Both the position numbers and the translations under genes were made by a program. From Flavobacterium chungbukense (GTDB taxonomy: Bacteria; Bacteroidota; Bacteroidia; Flavobacteriales; Flavobacteriaceae), in NCBI RefSeq assembly GCF_020805785.1, contig NZ_JAJGZV010000004.1:282592-346591 (forward strand): a DNA stretch of 64,000 nucleotides. The letters run 5' to 3'. The notes below the pieces were generated by a model, which was given only the letters and a program-made list of their open reading frames with translations, did no database searches and was not told the origin of the DNA. Each line of letters starts with the position of its first letter. Position 1 is the stretch's first letter. This document shows positions 32,737 through 41,786 of this stretch, piece after piece.

Positions 32737-33081
32737 TTATTTATCGTCTCCCAGTATTTTATAGGTAATAGATTGTAGAACCGACAAAATAACACTAAAA
32801 ATCAATGCCGTCCAGAAAGAATTGACCTCAAAACCTCCAACGATTTTAGTACATAACAAAATAATTATGGCATTGATTACCAACAAAAACAATCCAAGCG
32901 TTACAAAGGTAACCGGTAAGGTTAACAACACTAAAATTGGTTTTATAAAAATATTCAGTAATCCTAAAACTACTGCCACAATTACTGCAGTACCAAAACT
33001 TGCCACGTGAACCCCAGTTAAAAGGTTAGACAGCAACAGAACTAAAGCAGCGGTAACAAGGAGTCTAAGTAATAATTTCAT
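32737..33081 (-). CDS. Phage holin superfamily IV-like small membrane protein
   Basis: A 114-residue, four-helix integral membrane protein: hydrophobic segments at about 5-25, 31-48, 52-78 and 87-107. The signature GLLNIFIKPILVLLTLPVTF sits in the second/third helix region, diagnostic of PF04020 (the so-called mycobacterial four-TMS holin family). It is a chromosomal housekeeping family, not evidence of a prophage; function unknown. Same strand as its neighbours, with about 110 nt spacing. Confidence 0.85.
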   Translation of the reverse strand: MKLLLRLLVTAALVLLLSNLLTGVHVASFGTAVIVAVVLGLLNIFIKPILVLLTLPVTFVTLGLFLLVINAIIILLCTKIVGGFEVNSFWTALIFSVILSVLQSITYKILGDDK

Positions 33082-33135
33082 AGTTTTTCAGGTTTTAAAA
33101 TTTATTTAAAAGTAATAAATTTTTCAATAAGGTAC

Positions 33136-33900
33136 TTATTCTTTTAAAAACTCTGTTGTGAGCTCGAAGAACATTTTTGGATTTTCTGCATGGAGCCAAT
33201 GACCAGCATTTGGAATGGTTTCTAATTTTAAATTTGGAAAATGTTGACGAATTGAATCAATATCAGCATCTTGAACATAACCAGAATTTCCGCCTCTTAT
33301 AAATAAAGTTGGCTTATCAAAAACTAAATTGTCTGGCAAGGGCTTTCCAATTGCATCTAAATTAGCGTTAAAAGCTTCAAGGTTAAATCTAAAAGCTAAT
33401 TGCCCTGGCTCTTTCCAGTATAAATTCTTCAACAAAAACTGACGTGTTCCAAAATCAGAAACATACTGTGATACTATTTCTTCAACATCATTTCGACTTG
33501 GTTTTACAGAAAAATCAACAGCGTTCAATCCTGACAAAATTTCCTGATGATGCTGTTTATAGAATTTTGGACCAATATCTGCCACAATTAATTTATCAAC
33601 TAATTCTGGATGTGTAGTTGCAAAAAGCATGGCTACTTTTCCTCCCATCGAATGACCAAGAATATCAATTCTAGTTAAATTATTCGCCTGACAATACTCA
33701 TATACATCTTGAACCATAGCTTCATAACTCCATTCGTCAGAATGAAAACTGCGCCCGTGATTTCTTAAATCTAAAATATGAACTTGAAACCCAGCTTCTA
33801 CATATTGACCTGCTAGTGTTTTCCAGTTGTCCGACATTCCAAGAAATCCATGCATGATGACAAATGGCTTTCCTTCACCTTCTATTTTTGAATAAAGCAT
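33136..33900 (-). CDS. Alpha/beta-fold hydrolase (YbfF/esterase-like)
   Basis: A 254-residue cytoplasmic hydrolase: oxyanion HG motif MHGFLGMSDNWK, nucleophile LGHS84-MGGK, Asp in LIVADIGPKFY plus later PTLFIRGGNSGYV, and His in NAGHWLHAENP. Layout matches YbfF-type esterases acting on small acyl esters. It follows pdxJ by 23 nt on the same strand, so a pdxJ operon is likely. Substrate unknown. Confidence 0.88.
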   Translation of the reverse strand: MLYSKIEGEGKPFVIMHGFLGMSDNWKTLAGQYVEAGFQVHILDLRNHGRSFHSDEWSYEAMVQDVYEYCQANNLTRIDILGHSMGGKVAMLFATTHPELVDKLIVADIGPKFYKQHHQEILSGLNAVDFSVKPSRNDVEEIVSQYVSDFGTRQFLLKNLYWKEPGQLAFRFNLEAFNANLDAIGKPLPDNLVFDKPTLFIRGGNSGYVQDADIDSIRQHFPNLKLETIPNAGHWLHAENPKMFFELTTEFLKE

Positions 33901-33923
33901 ATTTTATTTTTTAGTCCGAAGAA

Positions 33924-34637
33924 TTACTTCAATTTATTTAAATACATATTTACCACATTGTCTAAACCAAGATAAAGTGCTTCTGAAATTAAAGCATGCC
34001 CTATTGATACTTCTAATAGTCCAGGAATATTTTGCTTAAAAAACTGAATATTATCTAAACTTAAATCATGGCCTGCATTAATTCCTAAACCTAATTCGTT
34101 TGCCAACTCAGCAGCCTTTATATAAGGATCAATTCCATTTTTATTCCCTAAATCATATTGATGGGCAAAGGCTTCGGTATACAACTCAATTCGGTCCGTT
34201 CCTGTTTTTTTTGCTCCTTCAATAACTTCTAAAACTGGATCAACAAAAATAGAAGTTCTGATTCCGTTTCTTTGAAATTCCTGAATTACTTCTGTTAAAT
34301 ATTCTTGATTTTTAATGGTATCCCAACCTGCAGAAGATGTGATTGCACCAATTGCATCTGGAACCAATGTTACCTGATCTGGTTTGCATTCTAAAACCAA
34401 ATCAATAAAATTATGCTGAGGATTTCCTTCAATATTATATTCTGTTGTAACAATTGCTTTTAAATCGCGAGCATCCTGATAACGAATATGGCGTTCATCT
34501 GGACGTGGATGTATGGTGATACCTTGTCCTCCAAAACGCTGAATATCTTTAGCTACTTTTAATAAATCAGGGACATTTCCTCCGCGAGCATTTCTAAGGG
34601 TTGCAATTTTATTGATATTTACACTTAACTTTGTCAT
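33924..34637 (-). CDS. pdxJ: Pyridoxine 5'-phosphate synthase
   Basis: Condenses 1-deoxy-D-xylulose 5-phosphate with 3-amino-2-oxopropyl phosphate in the DXP-dependent vitamin B6 pathway. The 237-residue TIM barrel opens MTKLSVNINKIATLRNARGG, with HPRPDERHIRYQDARDL (substrate phosphate and catalytic His/Glu) near residue 45 and GINAGHDLSLDN near 190. Length is normal. First gene of a two-gene unit with the hydrolase; it is divergent from the CBS gene. Confidence 0.96.
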   Translation of the reverse strand: MTKLSVNINKIATLRNARGGNVPDLLKVAKDIQRFGGQGITIHPRPDERHIRYQDARDLKAIVTTEYNIEGNPQHNFIDLVLECKPDQVTLVPDAIGAITSSAGWDTIKNQEYLTEVIQEFQRNGIRTSIFVDPVLEVIEGAKKTGTDRIELYTEAFAHQYDLGNKNGIDPYIKAAELANELGLGINAGHDLSLDNIQFFKQNIPGLLEVSIGHALISEALYLGLDNVVNMYLNKLK

Positions 34638-34754
34638 ATAAATAGATAATTAATTCTAGTAACATTATATTTGTTACGACAAAAATACAAAGTAAAACAG
34701 AGCAGTTTTCGGTATTTTTTGATTATTTTGCATCTAAATATCTTCAATTGATTT

Positions 34755-35414
34755 ATGACAGAAATTACGAACTATATCACAAACGATTTCAGAGCGATTG
34801 ATAGTCAGGAAACGATAGCCTCGATTCAGGACTTTTTTATTGATGTAAATTTTTCTCATTTCCCGATTTTAGAAGATGGGATTTTTATTGGAAGTATTTC
34901 TTCTGATGATGTTGAAACATTTGATATCGACAAAAAAGCAATTGACTACAAATACACTTTGGAACGTTTTTTTGCTAGAAAATCTATGATTTGGCTAGAC
35001 GTTTTGGAGGTTTTCTCAAAAAACCATACCAATACAATTCCGGTTCTTGACGAAAATAATATTTATGTAGGATACTACGAAATGGAAGACATCATGAAAT
35101 TTTTTCAGGAAACTCCATTTTTAAAAGAACCTGGAGCTATTATAATTGTTCAGAAAGGTCTTTTAGATTATTCTATGAGCGAAGTAAACCAGATTGTAGA
35201 AAGCAATAATGGTAAAGTTTTAGGCTGTTTTGTATCTGAAGCAGACACCGAAAATGTTCAGATAACTGTAAAAATCGGTTTAGGAGCTATAAATGAAATT
35301 ATTCAGACCTATAGAAGATATGGATATGAAATTATTTCAGAACATCAGGAAGACAACTATATTAATAGTTTAAAAGAACGTTCAGATTATTTAGACAAAT
35401 ACCTGAATATATAA
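34755..35414 (+). CDS. CBS-pair domain protein
   Basis: A 219-residue cytoplasmic protein with a tandem CBS pair (about residues 1-125; SHFPILEDGIFIGSISSDDVE and TNTIPVLDENNIYVGYYEMED). CBS pairs sense adenosine nucleotides. The C-terminal half (about 130-200) has an ACT-like pattern (GAIIIVQKGLLDYSMSEVNQ). It is directly upstream of nadK in an order common in flavobacteria, suggesting a link with NAD(P) metabolism, but the role is unknown. Divergent from pdxJ. Confidence 0.85.
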   Translation: MTEITNYITNDFRAIDSQETIASIQDFFIDVNFSHFPILEDGIFIGSISSDDVETFDIDKKAIDYKYTLERFFARKSMIWLDVLEVFSKNHTNTIPVLDENNIYVGYYEMEDIMKFFQETPFLKEPGAIIIVQKGLLDYSMSEVNQIVESNNGKVLGCFVSEADTENVQITVKIGLGAINEIIQTYRRYGYEIISEHQEDNYINSLKERSDYLDKYLNI

Positions 35415-35520
35415 ATTAGATAATTAGTTCATATGTCAATTAGAAAATTTTTATCCTAACTGGCATTATCTAATTTTCAAAATTGCCACATTATCTAATT
35501 GCCATATTATCTAATTTAAT
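35413..35520. repeat. Intergenic ATTATCTAATT repeat cluster
   Basis: At least three copies of CATATTATCTAATT/CATTATCTAATT-like units and one AATTAGATAATTAG, between the CBS gene and nadK. Same type as 11858-11929. Confidence 0.55.
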
Positions 35521-35525
35521 TAAGA

Positions 35526-36410
35526 ATGAAAATAGCCATTTACGGACAATATTATCAAAATAGTACTGAACCAATTATAAAAGACATTTTCAAGTTTTTC
35601 AATTCCAATAATGTTGAAATGGTAATTGAAGAAAACTTTTTGAAAATGCTTTACGAAAAACAGTTAGTTAAAAAAGAATACAAAACCTTTCCTGCTAATA
35701 CTGCTTTAGATAATAGTTTTGAAATGTTGATAAGTATTGGCGGCGATGGTACGATTTTGAGAGCAGCAGCTTTCGTTCGCAATTCGGGCGTTCCATTATT
35801 AGGTATTAATGCGGGAAGACTAGGCTTTCTTGCTAAAGTGCAAAAAGAAAATATCGATATTCTATTACAATATGTCATCGATCAAAACTATACTACTTCT
35901 GAGCGCACTTTATTAGGTTTAACCGCTGAACCAAAAAATGAAGCTTTTGAGGAACTTAATTTTGCTATGAATGAAGTTACAGTGAGCAGAAAAGACACAA
36001 CCTCGATGATTACTGTTGAAACTTATTTAAACAATGAATATTTAAATTCATATTGGGCAGATGGTCTGATAATTTCTACGCCAACGGGTTCTACGGGATA
36101 TTCTTTAAGCTGCGGCGGCCCCATATTAACTCCAGATGTAAAAAGTTTAGTAATTACTCCTATTGCACCTCATAATCTAACCGCCAGACCACTTGTTATT
36201 CCGGATGACACTGAGATTACTTTACGTGTAACAGGAAGAGAAGACCAATATTTAGTTTCTTTAGATTCTAGAATTTCTTCGGTAAAAAACGAATCTATTT
36301 TAAAAATTAAAAAAACAGATTACAAAATCAAAATGGTCGAAATACCAGGCGAAACTTTCCTAAAAACACTAAGAAATAAATTGCTCTGGGGAGAGGACAA
36401 AAGAAATTAA
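35526..36410 (+). CDS. nadK: NAD kinase
   Basis: Phosphorylates NAD to NADP. The 294-residue protein has the catalytic GG-D74-GT motif, GINAGRLGFLAKV, the conserved NE stretch (NFAMNEVTVSR), and TPTGSTGYSLSCGGPIL. It follows the CBS gene by 111 bp of repeats. The region after it (36411-36536) contains an imperfect hairpin rather than a clear terminator. Confidence 0.96.
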   Translation: MKIAIYGQYYQNSTEPIIKDIFKFFNSNNVEMVIEENFLKMLYEKQLVKKEYKTFPANTALDNSFEMLISIGGDGTILRAAAFVRNSGVPLLGINAGRLGFLAKVQKENIDILLQYVIDQNYTTSERTLLGLTAEPKNEAFEELNFAMNEVTVSRKDTTSMITVETYLNNEYLNSYWADGLIISTPTGSTGYSLSCGGPILTPDVKSLVITPIAPHNLTARPLVIPDDTEITLRVTGREDQYLVSLDSRISSVKNESILKIKKTDYKIKMVEIPGETFLKTLRNKLLWGEDKRN

Positions 36411-36536
36411 ACTCTTTTCTGATTCCCCACTATACGATAATACCACATTTTCTCGTTCTGCTTGTAGTGAATCATCAGTAAATGGCTCAAAATCATTTTA
36501 TAAATTGAAAAAAAAGCACATTTAACCAAAGGAACT

Positions 36537-36565
36537 TTGATTCGTATTGATAATTATTATATTTG
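36537..36565 (+). promoter_or_regulatory. Promoter of the porG-uppS-bamA-skp cluster
   Basis: TTG (36537-36539), an 18-nt spacer and TATATTTG (36558-36565), 18 nt before the ATG at 36584. Full consensus, short leader. Confidence 0.7.
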
Positions 36566-36583
36566 CACGCAATTTTGAATTAA

Positions 36584-37276
36584 ATGAAGAAAATTTTTAA
36601 TTTACTGTTATGTTTTTTCCCCTTTATTACACTTACTGCTCAAATCAACGAGATAGGTGTTTTTCTTGGCGGAAGCAACTTTGTTGGTGATGTAGGTAAA
36701 ACAACTTACATTGCCCCAGAAAAACTTGCTTTTGGTGTTCTTTACAAATGGAATAGAAGTCCGAGACACTCATGGCGTTTCTCTTACACACAGTCAAATG
36801 TTAGTGGTAATGATTTTAAATCAGATGAAACGGGAAGAAATCAAAGAGGATACCGTTTTGACAATGACATTAAAGAGCTTTCTGCAGGATTAGAATTTAA
36901 CTTTTTCGATTTTAATTTACACGATTATCATCAAAAAATAACACCTTATATATTCTCTGGATTAAACTTCTTTCTCTATGACAATTTATACCGATACGAC
37001 ACAGCTCCAAATACTATATATGCTCAAAAAAATGTGCATTCATTTGCTATACCTATTATATTAGGTATAAAATCGAATATAACACCGCGTCTTATTTTAG
37101 CGGCCGAAGCAGGAGTTCGTTACACTTTTACAGACAACATAGATGGAAGTAATCCTAACTCGAGTAATACGGATATTTTAAAATTTGGAAATCTAAATAA
37201 TAATGACTGGTATGTTTTTTCGGGTGTCACCTTAACGTATACCTTTGGAAAAAAACCTTGCTATTGCGCAGAATAA
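36584..37276 (+). CDS. porG: DUF6089 outer-membrane beta-barrel, PorG-like T9SS component
   Basis: A 230-residue outer-membrane beta-barrel: signal peptide MKKIFNLLLCFFPFITLTAQ, then INEIGVFLGGSNFVGDVGKT and alternating strands ending VFSGVTLTYTFGKKPCYC. It belongs to the DUF6089/PorG family. In P. gingivalis and F. johnsoniae, PorG is a T9SS outer-membrane protein encoded just before uppS, as here (the next start is one base past the stop), which supports the name. T9SS function is inferred from family plus position. Its stop TAA and the uppS ATG are separated by one base. Confidence 0.85.
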   Translation: MKKIFNLLLCFFPFITLTAQINEIGVFLGGSNFVGDVGKTTYIAPEKLAFGVLYKWNRSPRHSWRFSYTQSNVSGNDFKSDETGRNQRGYRFDNDIKELSAGLEFNFFDFNLHDYHQKITPYIFSGLNFFLYDNLYRYDTAPNTIYAQKNVHSFAIPIILGIKSNITPRLILAAEAGVRYTFTDNIDGSNPNSSNTDILKFGNLNNNDWYVFSGVTLTYTFGKKPCYCAE

Positions 37277-37277
37277 A

Positions 37278-38018
37278 ATGAATTTACTAGAATCAATAGA
37301 TCACACAAACTTACCTAAACACCTAGCCATTATTATGGACGGTAACGGACGATGGGCAAAACAGCAAGGCTTTTTGCGCGCGTTTGGCCATGAAAATGGA
37401 ACAAAATCTGTAAAAGAAATAATCAAAACCTCAGCCAGGCTAGGAATTGAATACTTAACCCTATATGCTTTTTCTACAGAAAATTGGAATCGTCCAAAAT
37501 TAGAAGTTCAGGCTTTGATGAAAATATTGATTAATTCATTAAAAAAAGAGCTAACTACACTTCAAGAAAACAATATAAGACTAAATGCAATTGGAAATCT
37601 TGACAAATTACCAAAAACAGCCCAAAAAGAACTTTTGGATGTGATGGAAAAAACCAAAAATAATACGAGATTAACACTAACACTGGCTTTAAGTTACGGA
37701 TCACGAGAAGAATTGGTAAATGCCGTGAAAATCATCAGCGATAAAGTTAAAAATAATATAATTTCAATAGACACTATTGACGATTCAATTATAAATGAGC
37801 ATCTTTACACGCAAAATTTACCAGACGTAGATTTATTAATACGAACAAGTGGAGAACATAGAATAAGTAATTTTTTGCTGTGGCAGATCGCTTATGCAGA
37901 ATTGTATTTTACTAATGTCTTGTGGCCAGACTTTAAAGACCAAGATTTATATGAGGCTATTATTAGTTATCAAAAAAGAGAACGTAGATTTGGAAAAACC
38001 AGTGAACAAATTAAATAA
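37278..38018 (+). CDS. uppS: Isoprenyl transferase (undecaprenyl diphosphate synthase-like)
   Basis: Makes the C55 carrier lipid for peptidoglycan, LPS and capsule. The 246-residue cis-prenyltransferase has catalytic D21-GNGRWAKQQG, FSTENWNRP, and the C-terminal DLLIRTSGEHRISNFLLWQ signature. The ATG at 37278 is one base after the porG stop; an in-frame upstream start at 37245 would overlap porG and is not needed. It is tightly coupled to porG and bamA. Confidence 0.95.
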   Translation: MNLLESIDHTNLPKHLAIIMDGNGRWAKQQGFLRAFGHENGTKSVKEIIKTSARLGIEYLTLYAFSTENWNRPKLEVQALMKILINSLKKELTTLQENNIRLNAIGNLDKLPKTAQKELLDVMEKTKNNTRLTLTLALSYGSREELVNAVKIISDKVKNNIISIDTIDDSIINEHLYTQNLPDVDLLIRTSGEHRISNFLLWQIAYAELYFTNVLWPDFKDQDLYEAIISYQKRERRFGKTSEQIK

Positions 38019-38025
38019 TTTTTTA

Positions 38026-40701
38026 GTGTTGCAAAAAAAAATACAAATAGTCCTTACCCTTTTACTTTTGGGTAGTTTTTCACAAATTAAAGCACAAGAA
38101 AGAGTTCCTTTTGATCAAGGGAAAAAATATATTCTAGCAAAAGTTTCTGTTGTTGGTAAAATAAGTTTTAACGAACAAACGGTTGTAACGTTTTCTGGTC
38201 TACAAAAAGGTCAAGAAATTACCGTTCCTGGAGAAGAAATTAGTAGTGCAATTAAAAAATTAGGTAAATTAGGACTCTTTGACGAAATCTCTTTTTACGT
38301 TAATAAAGTAGAAAATGACAGTATCTATTTAGACCTAGATATTGTTGAACTTCCAAAATTAAACGAAGTTAAAATCGTGGGAGTTAAGAAAAGCAAAATC
38401 GAAGGCTTAATTAAAGACAACAACCTGACAAAGAACAAGATTGTTAACGAAAACTTAATTACTACGACAAAAAACTACATTGAAAATAAATACAAAAAAG
38501 AAGGTTTTTATAATACAAAAGTTACCATAACTAATACTCCAGATACTATCAATGGACATCAAGTTAATATGCTTGTGAGGATAGATAAAGGAGATAAAGT
38601 CAAAATCAGCAGTATCGATTTCACAGGAAACAAACAACTCACTGACAGCCAATTACGTGCTGCAATGAAAGATACTAAGCAAAAAAACTTTATTCGTGTA
38701 TTTAAGGCTTCTAAATTTATTCCGGAAAAATATAAAACGGATTTAGAAAAAGTTGTTGCGTCTTACAAAGAAAAAGGATATCGTGATGCACGTATTATCT
38801 ACGATTCAGTTAAATACAACAAACAAAAGAACACTCTTGCTATTAAAATTAATGTAGAAGAAGGAAACAAATATTACTTCGGAAACATTAAATTCTTAGG
38901 AAATACCGTTTATTCAGATCAGCTTTTAAGCCGTTATTTAGGTATTAAAAAAGGAGAAACTTACAACGGAGTTTTATTAGAAAAAAGAATTGCTGACAAA
39001 TCAAAACCTGATGCAGAAGATATTACGAATTTATACCAAAACAATGGATATTTATTCTCAAACATCAATGCTGTAGAGGTAAAAACGGTAAATGATACAA
39101 TCGATTTTGAAATTAGAGTTACAGAAGGTCCGATTGCTTATTTCAACAAAATCACTGTTGTTGGAAATGATAAAACAAACGACCACGTAATTTATCGTGA
39201 GTTAAGAACAAAACCAGGAGAAAAATACAGTAAAGAACAATTGGTAAGAACCATTCGTGAGATTGGACAATTAGGTTTCTTTGACCCAGAGGCAATTGAT
39301 CCAAAATTCAAAAATGTTGATGCTGCGGCAGGAACTGTTGATATCGAATATAATGTTGTAGAAAAAGGATCTAGCCAGGTCGAGCTTCAAGGAGGTTATG
39401 GCGGTGGAGGTTTCATAGGAACCTTAGGGCTTTCGTTTAACAATTTCTCGGCAAGGAAACTATTCGATAAAGAAGCATACAAACCTTTACCAATGGGAGA
39501 CGGACAAAAAGTAGCACTTCGTTTACAAGGAAGTACTTATTTCCAGACCTATAGTGTATCGTTCTCAGAACCTTGGTTTGGAGGAAAAAAACCGGTACAA
39601 TTTAGTTCATCTATCTCATACAGTAAGCAATTTCTTAACAATTACATCACTAGAACTGTCGATAAAAGCAAAAGTTTTAATATTTTTACAGTACAAGTTG
39701 GTTTAGCAAAAAGGTTAACTGTGCCTGATGATTATTTCGTATTATCACAATCTTTAAGTTATCAGCATTATGACTTAAATAACTATAACACAGGTCTATT
39801 TACTTTTGGTAATGGTGCGTCTAGAAACTTAGCTTATACTATTGGACTTTCAAGAAGTAACAAAGGGGTAAATCCAATATTCCCTACTTACGGTTCTGAA
39901 TTCAGTATTTCTGCTAAAGTTACAGCTCCTTATTCATTGTTTAACGGAATTGATTATGGCGATTTACAGAACCAAAAAGAATACAAAACACAGTATACAG
40001 GAACAACTACAACCACTGGTATTGACGGACAAGCAATTAATCCAGGTGATTATATTAAGAGTGAAACTGTAAATGGCCAGTCTGGATCTGTAAGTGTAGG
40101 ATCGGATTTTTCAAGTGCGGATACAGATGTTGCAAAAGTCGATCAGAAGAAATACAATTGGCTGGAGTATTATAAAATTAAATTTAAAGGAGACTGGTAT
40201 ACTAAAGTTTATGGAAAATTAGTCTTGAGAACCCTAACAGAATTTGGTTTCTTAGGAGCTTACAATCAAGAAAGAGGTGTTATTCCTTTTGAACGTTTTT
40301 ACTTAGGAGGTGATGGTATGGCAAATTACTCAATGGATGGTAGAGAGACGATTCAGTTGAGAGGTTATCCAAACAACTCTTTGACTCCGGTAAATACAGC
40401 AGGAGATGCAATTGGAGCAACTATTTATAATAAGTTCTCAATGGAGCTTCGTTATCCAATTACATTAAAAGCATCGGCTTCTATTTTCGCATTAACATTC
40501 TTAGAAGCAGGTTCATCATACGCTAATTTTAAAGATTATAACCCATTTGATCTAAATCGTTCTGCTGGTGCTGGTTTACGTGTATTCATGCCTGCGTTTG
40601 GATTATTAGGAATTGACTTTGGTTACGGATTTGATGCTCTTCCTGGACAAACAAAAGCTAATGGCTGGGAAACACACTTTATTATTGGACAACAATTTTA
40701 A
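38026..40701 (+). CDS. bamA: Outer-membrane protein assembly factor BamA
   Basis: Core of the BAM machine that inserts beta-barrels into the outer membrane. With the GTG at 38026 it is about 892 residues: a signal peptide (LQKKIQIVLTLLLLGSFSQI, then KAQ), five POTRA domains (to about residue 440, e.g. YYFGNIKFLGNTVYSDQ and AYFNKITVVGND), then the Omp85 barrel with the QLRGYPNN lid motif and a C-terminus ending in F. A GTG at 38002 and a TTG at 38029 are alternative starts; nothing but non-ATG starts fit outside uppS. An unusual polar insertion sits in the barrel around residues 665-715. Confidence 0.94.
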   Translation: MLQKKIQIVLTLLLLGSFSQIKAQERVPFDQGKKYILAKVSVVGKISFNEQTVVTFSGLQKGQEITVPGEEISSAIKKLGKLGLFDEISFYVNKVENDSIYLDLDIVELPKLNEVKIVGVKKSKIEGLIKDNNLTKNKIVNENLITTTKNYIENKYKKEGFYNTKVTITNTPDTINGHQVNMLVRIDKGDKVKISSIDFTGNKQLTDSQLRAAMKDTKQKNFIRVFKASKFIPEKYKTDLEKVVASYKEKGYRDARIIYDSVKYNKQKNTLAIKINVEEGNKYYFGNIKFLGNTVYSDQLLSRYLGIKKGETYNGVLLEKRIADKSKPDAEDITNLYQNNGYLFSNINAVEVKTVNDTIDFEIRVTEGPIAYFNKITVVGNDKTNDHVIYRELRTKPGEKYSKEQLVRTIREIGQLGFFDPEAIDPKFKNVDAAAGTVDIEYNVVEKGSSQVELQGGYGGGGFIGTLGLSFNNFSARKLFDKEAYKPLPMGDGQKVALRLQGSTYFQTYSVSFSEPWFGGKKPVQFSSSISYSKQFLNNYITRTVDKSKSFNIFTVQVGLAKRLTVPDDYFVLSQSLSYQHYDLNNYNTGLFTFGNGASRNLAYTIGLSRSNKGVNPIFPTYGSEFSISAKVTAPYSLFNGIDYGDLQNQKEYKTQYTGTTTTTGIDGQAINPGDYIKSETVNGQSGSVSVGSDFSSADTDVAKVDQKKYNWLEYYKIKFKGDWYTKVYGKLVLRTLTEFGFLGAYNQERGVIPFERFYLGGDGMANYSMDGRETIQLRGYPNNSLTPVNTAGDAIGATIYNKFSMELRYPITLKASASIFALTFLEAGSSYANFKDYNPFDLNRSAGAGLRVFMPAFGLLGIDFGYGFDALPGQTKANGWETHFIIGQQF

Positions 40702-40743
40702 AGAAATAACGTTTGGTTAAAAATCATCAAATAAAGTTATGTT

Positions 40744-41772
40744 ATGAGAAAACAATTTTTATTTATATTTTTAGCCTTGATTGTAGCAAATACAAGTCAG
40801 GCACAAGGTAAGACGACTAGAATTGGCTACATCGACATGGAATATATTTTAGAAAATGTTTCCGATTATAAAGAAGCTAAATCACAATTAGAGCAAAAAG
40901 CTCAAAAGTGGAAGCAAGAAGTTGAAGCTAAAAAATTAAATATAAATACACTAAAGGAAAGCTTAAAGACCGAAAAAGCTTTACTTACTAAAGAATTAAT
41001 AGAAGAAAGAGAAACTGAAATCAAGTTTCTTGAACAGGAAATGATGGATTATCAGCAGAAACAATTTGGTTCTGATGGTAATTTAATGAGACAAAAAGCA
41101 GCTTTAGCTAAACCAGTTCAAGATCAAGTTTTCACAGCTGTTCAAGACATTGCTGAAGCTAAAAATTACGATTTCATTTTTGATAAATCATCAGATTTGA
41201 CTATGCTTTTTAGCAATAAAAGATTTGATATCAGCGATCAAGTTTTAAGAGTTCTTAATCGTTCTGAAAAACGTGAACAGCTTACAAAAAAACAGCTTAA
41301 AGATCAGGAAGCAAAAGAAAATCTTGAAAATGCAATTGATGAAAATCCAGCAATGGCAGATCGTCAAAAAGCACTTGATGAGAAAAAGGCGGCAAGAGAG
41401 AAATTAATTCAGGATAGAAAGTTAGAACAAGAAGCGAAGAGGAAAGAATATGAAGACAGAAGAAATGCTTTAGCAGCCGAAAGAGAAGCTAAAAAAAATG
41501 GCACGGTTTCTGGAACAGCTAAAACAACGACAGAAACACAAACAGGAACCGAAGCTGCAAAAACAAGCACTACTGCTAAACCTGCAGCAACCGGAACAGA
41601 GCAAACGCCAACCGCTGAACCAACAATGACTAAAGCAGAAGAAAGACAGATGCTTTATGAACAGCGTAAAAAAGAATTGGAAGAGAAAAGAAAGAAAATT
41701 TTAGAAGAAAGAGAAGCGGCTAAAAAAGCAAAAGAAGCCGAAACACAAAAAACAAATACGACCAATAATTAA
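40744..41772 (+). CDS. OmpH/Skp-family periplasmic chaperone with long charged tail
   Basis: A 342-residue exported protein, signal peptide ending SQAQG. The OmpH/Skp domain (about residues 22-165; RIGYIDMEYILENVSDYKEA at the start) would hold unfolded outer-membrane proteins on their way to BamA. Residues about 170-342 are a K/E/R-rich coiled coil with a low-complexity Thr/Ala/Gly stretch (about 252-290) and a second helical segment (MTKAEERQMLYEQRKKELEE). Normal Skp is about 160 residues, so the tail doubles the length. It is adjacent to a normal-length paralogue. Confidence 0.9.
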   Translation: MRKQFLFIFLALIVANTSQAQGKTTRIGYIDMEYILENVSDYKEAKSQLEQKAQKWKQEVEAKKLNINTLKESLKTEKALLTKELIEERETEIKFLEQEMMDYQQKQFGSDGNLMRQKAALAKPVQDQVFTAVQDIAEAKNYDFIFDKSSDLTMLFSNKRFDISDQVLRVLNRSEKREQLTKKQLKDQEAKENLENAIDENPAMADRQKALDEKKAAREKLIQDRKLEQEAKRKEYEDRRNALAAEREAKKNGTVSGTAKTTTETQTGTEAAKTSTTAKPAATGTEQTPTAEPTMTKAEERQMLYEQRKKELEEKRKKILEEREAAKKAKEAETQKTNTTNN

Positions 41773-41786
41773 TTAATATTTTAAAA

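Noticed and set aside
32737..33081. Holin-family name as a sign of prophage
   Set aside because: The PF04020 family is a common chromosomal membrane family; no phage genes, integrase or attachment sites are nearby.
37894..38025. ATG-started upstream extension of bamA inside uppS
   Set aside because: It overlaps uppS by 125 nt in another frame and would bury the clear signal peptide that starts near 38026.
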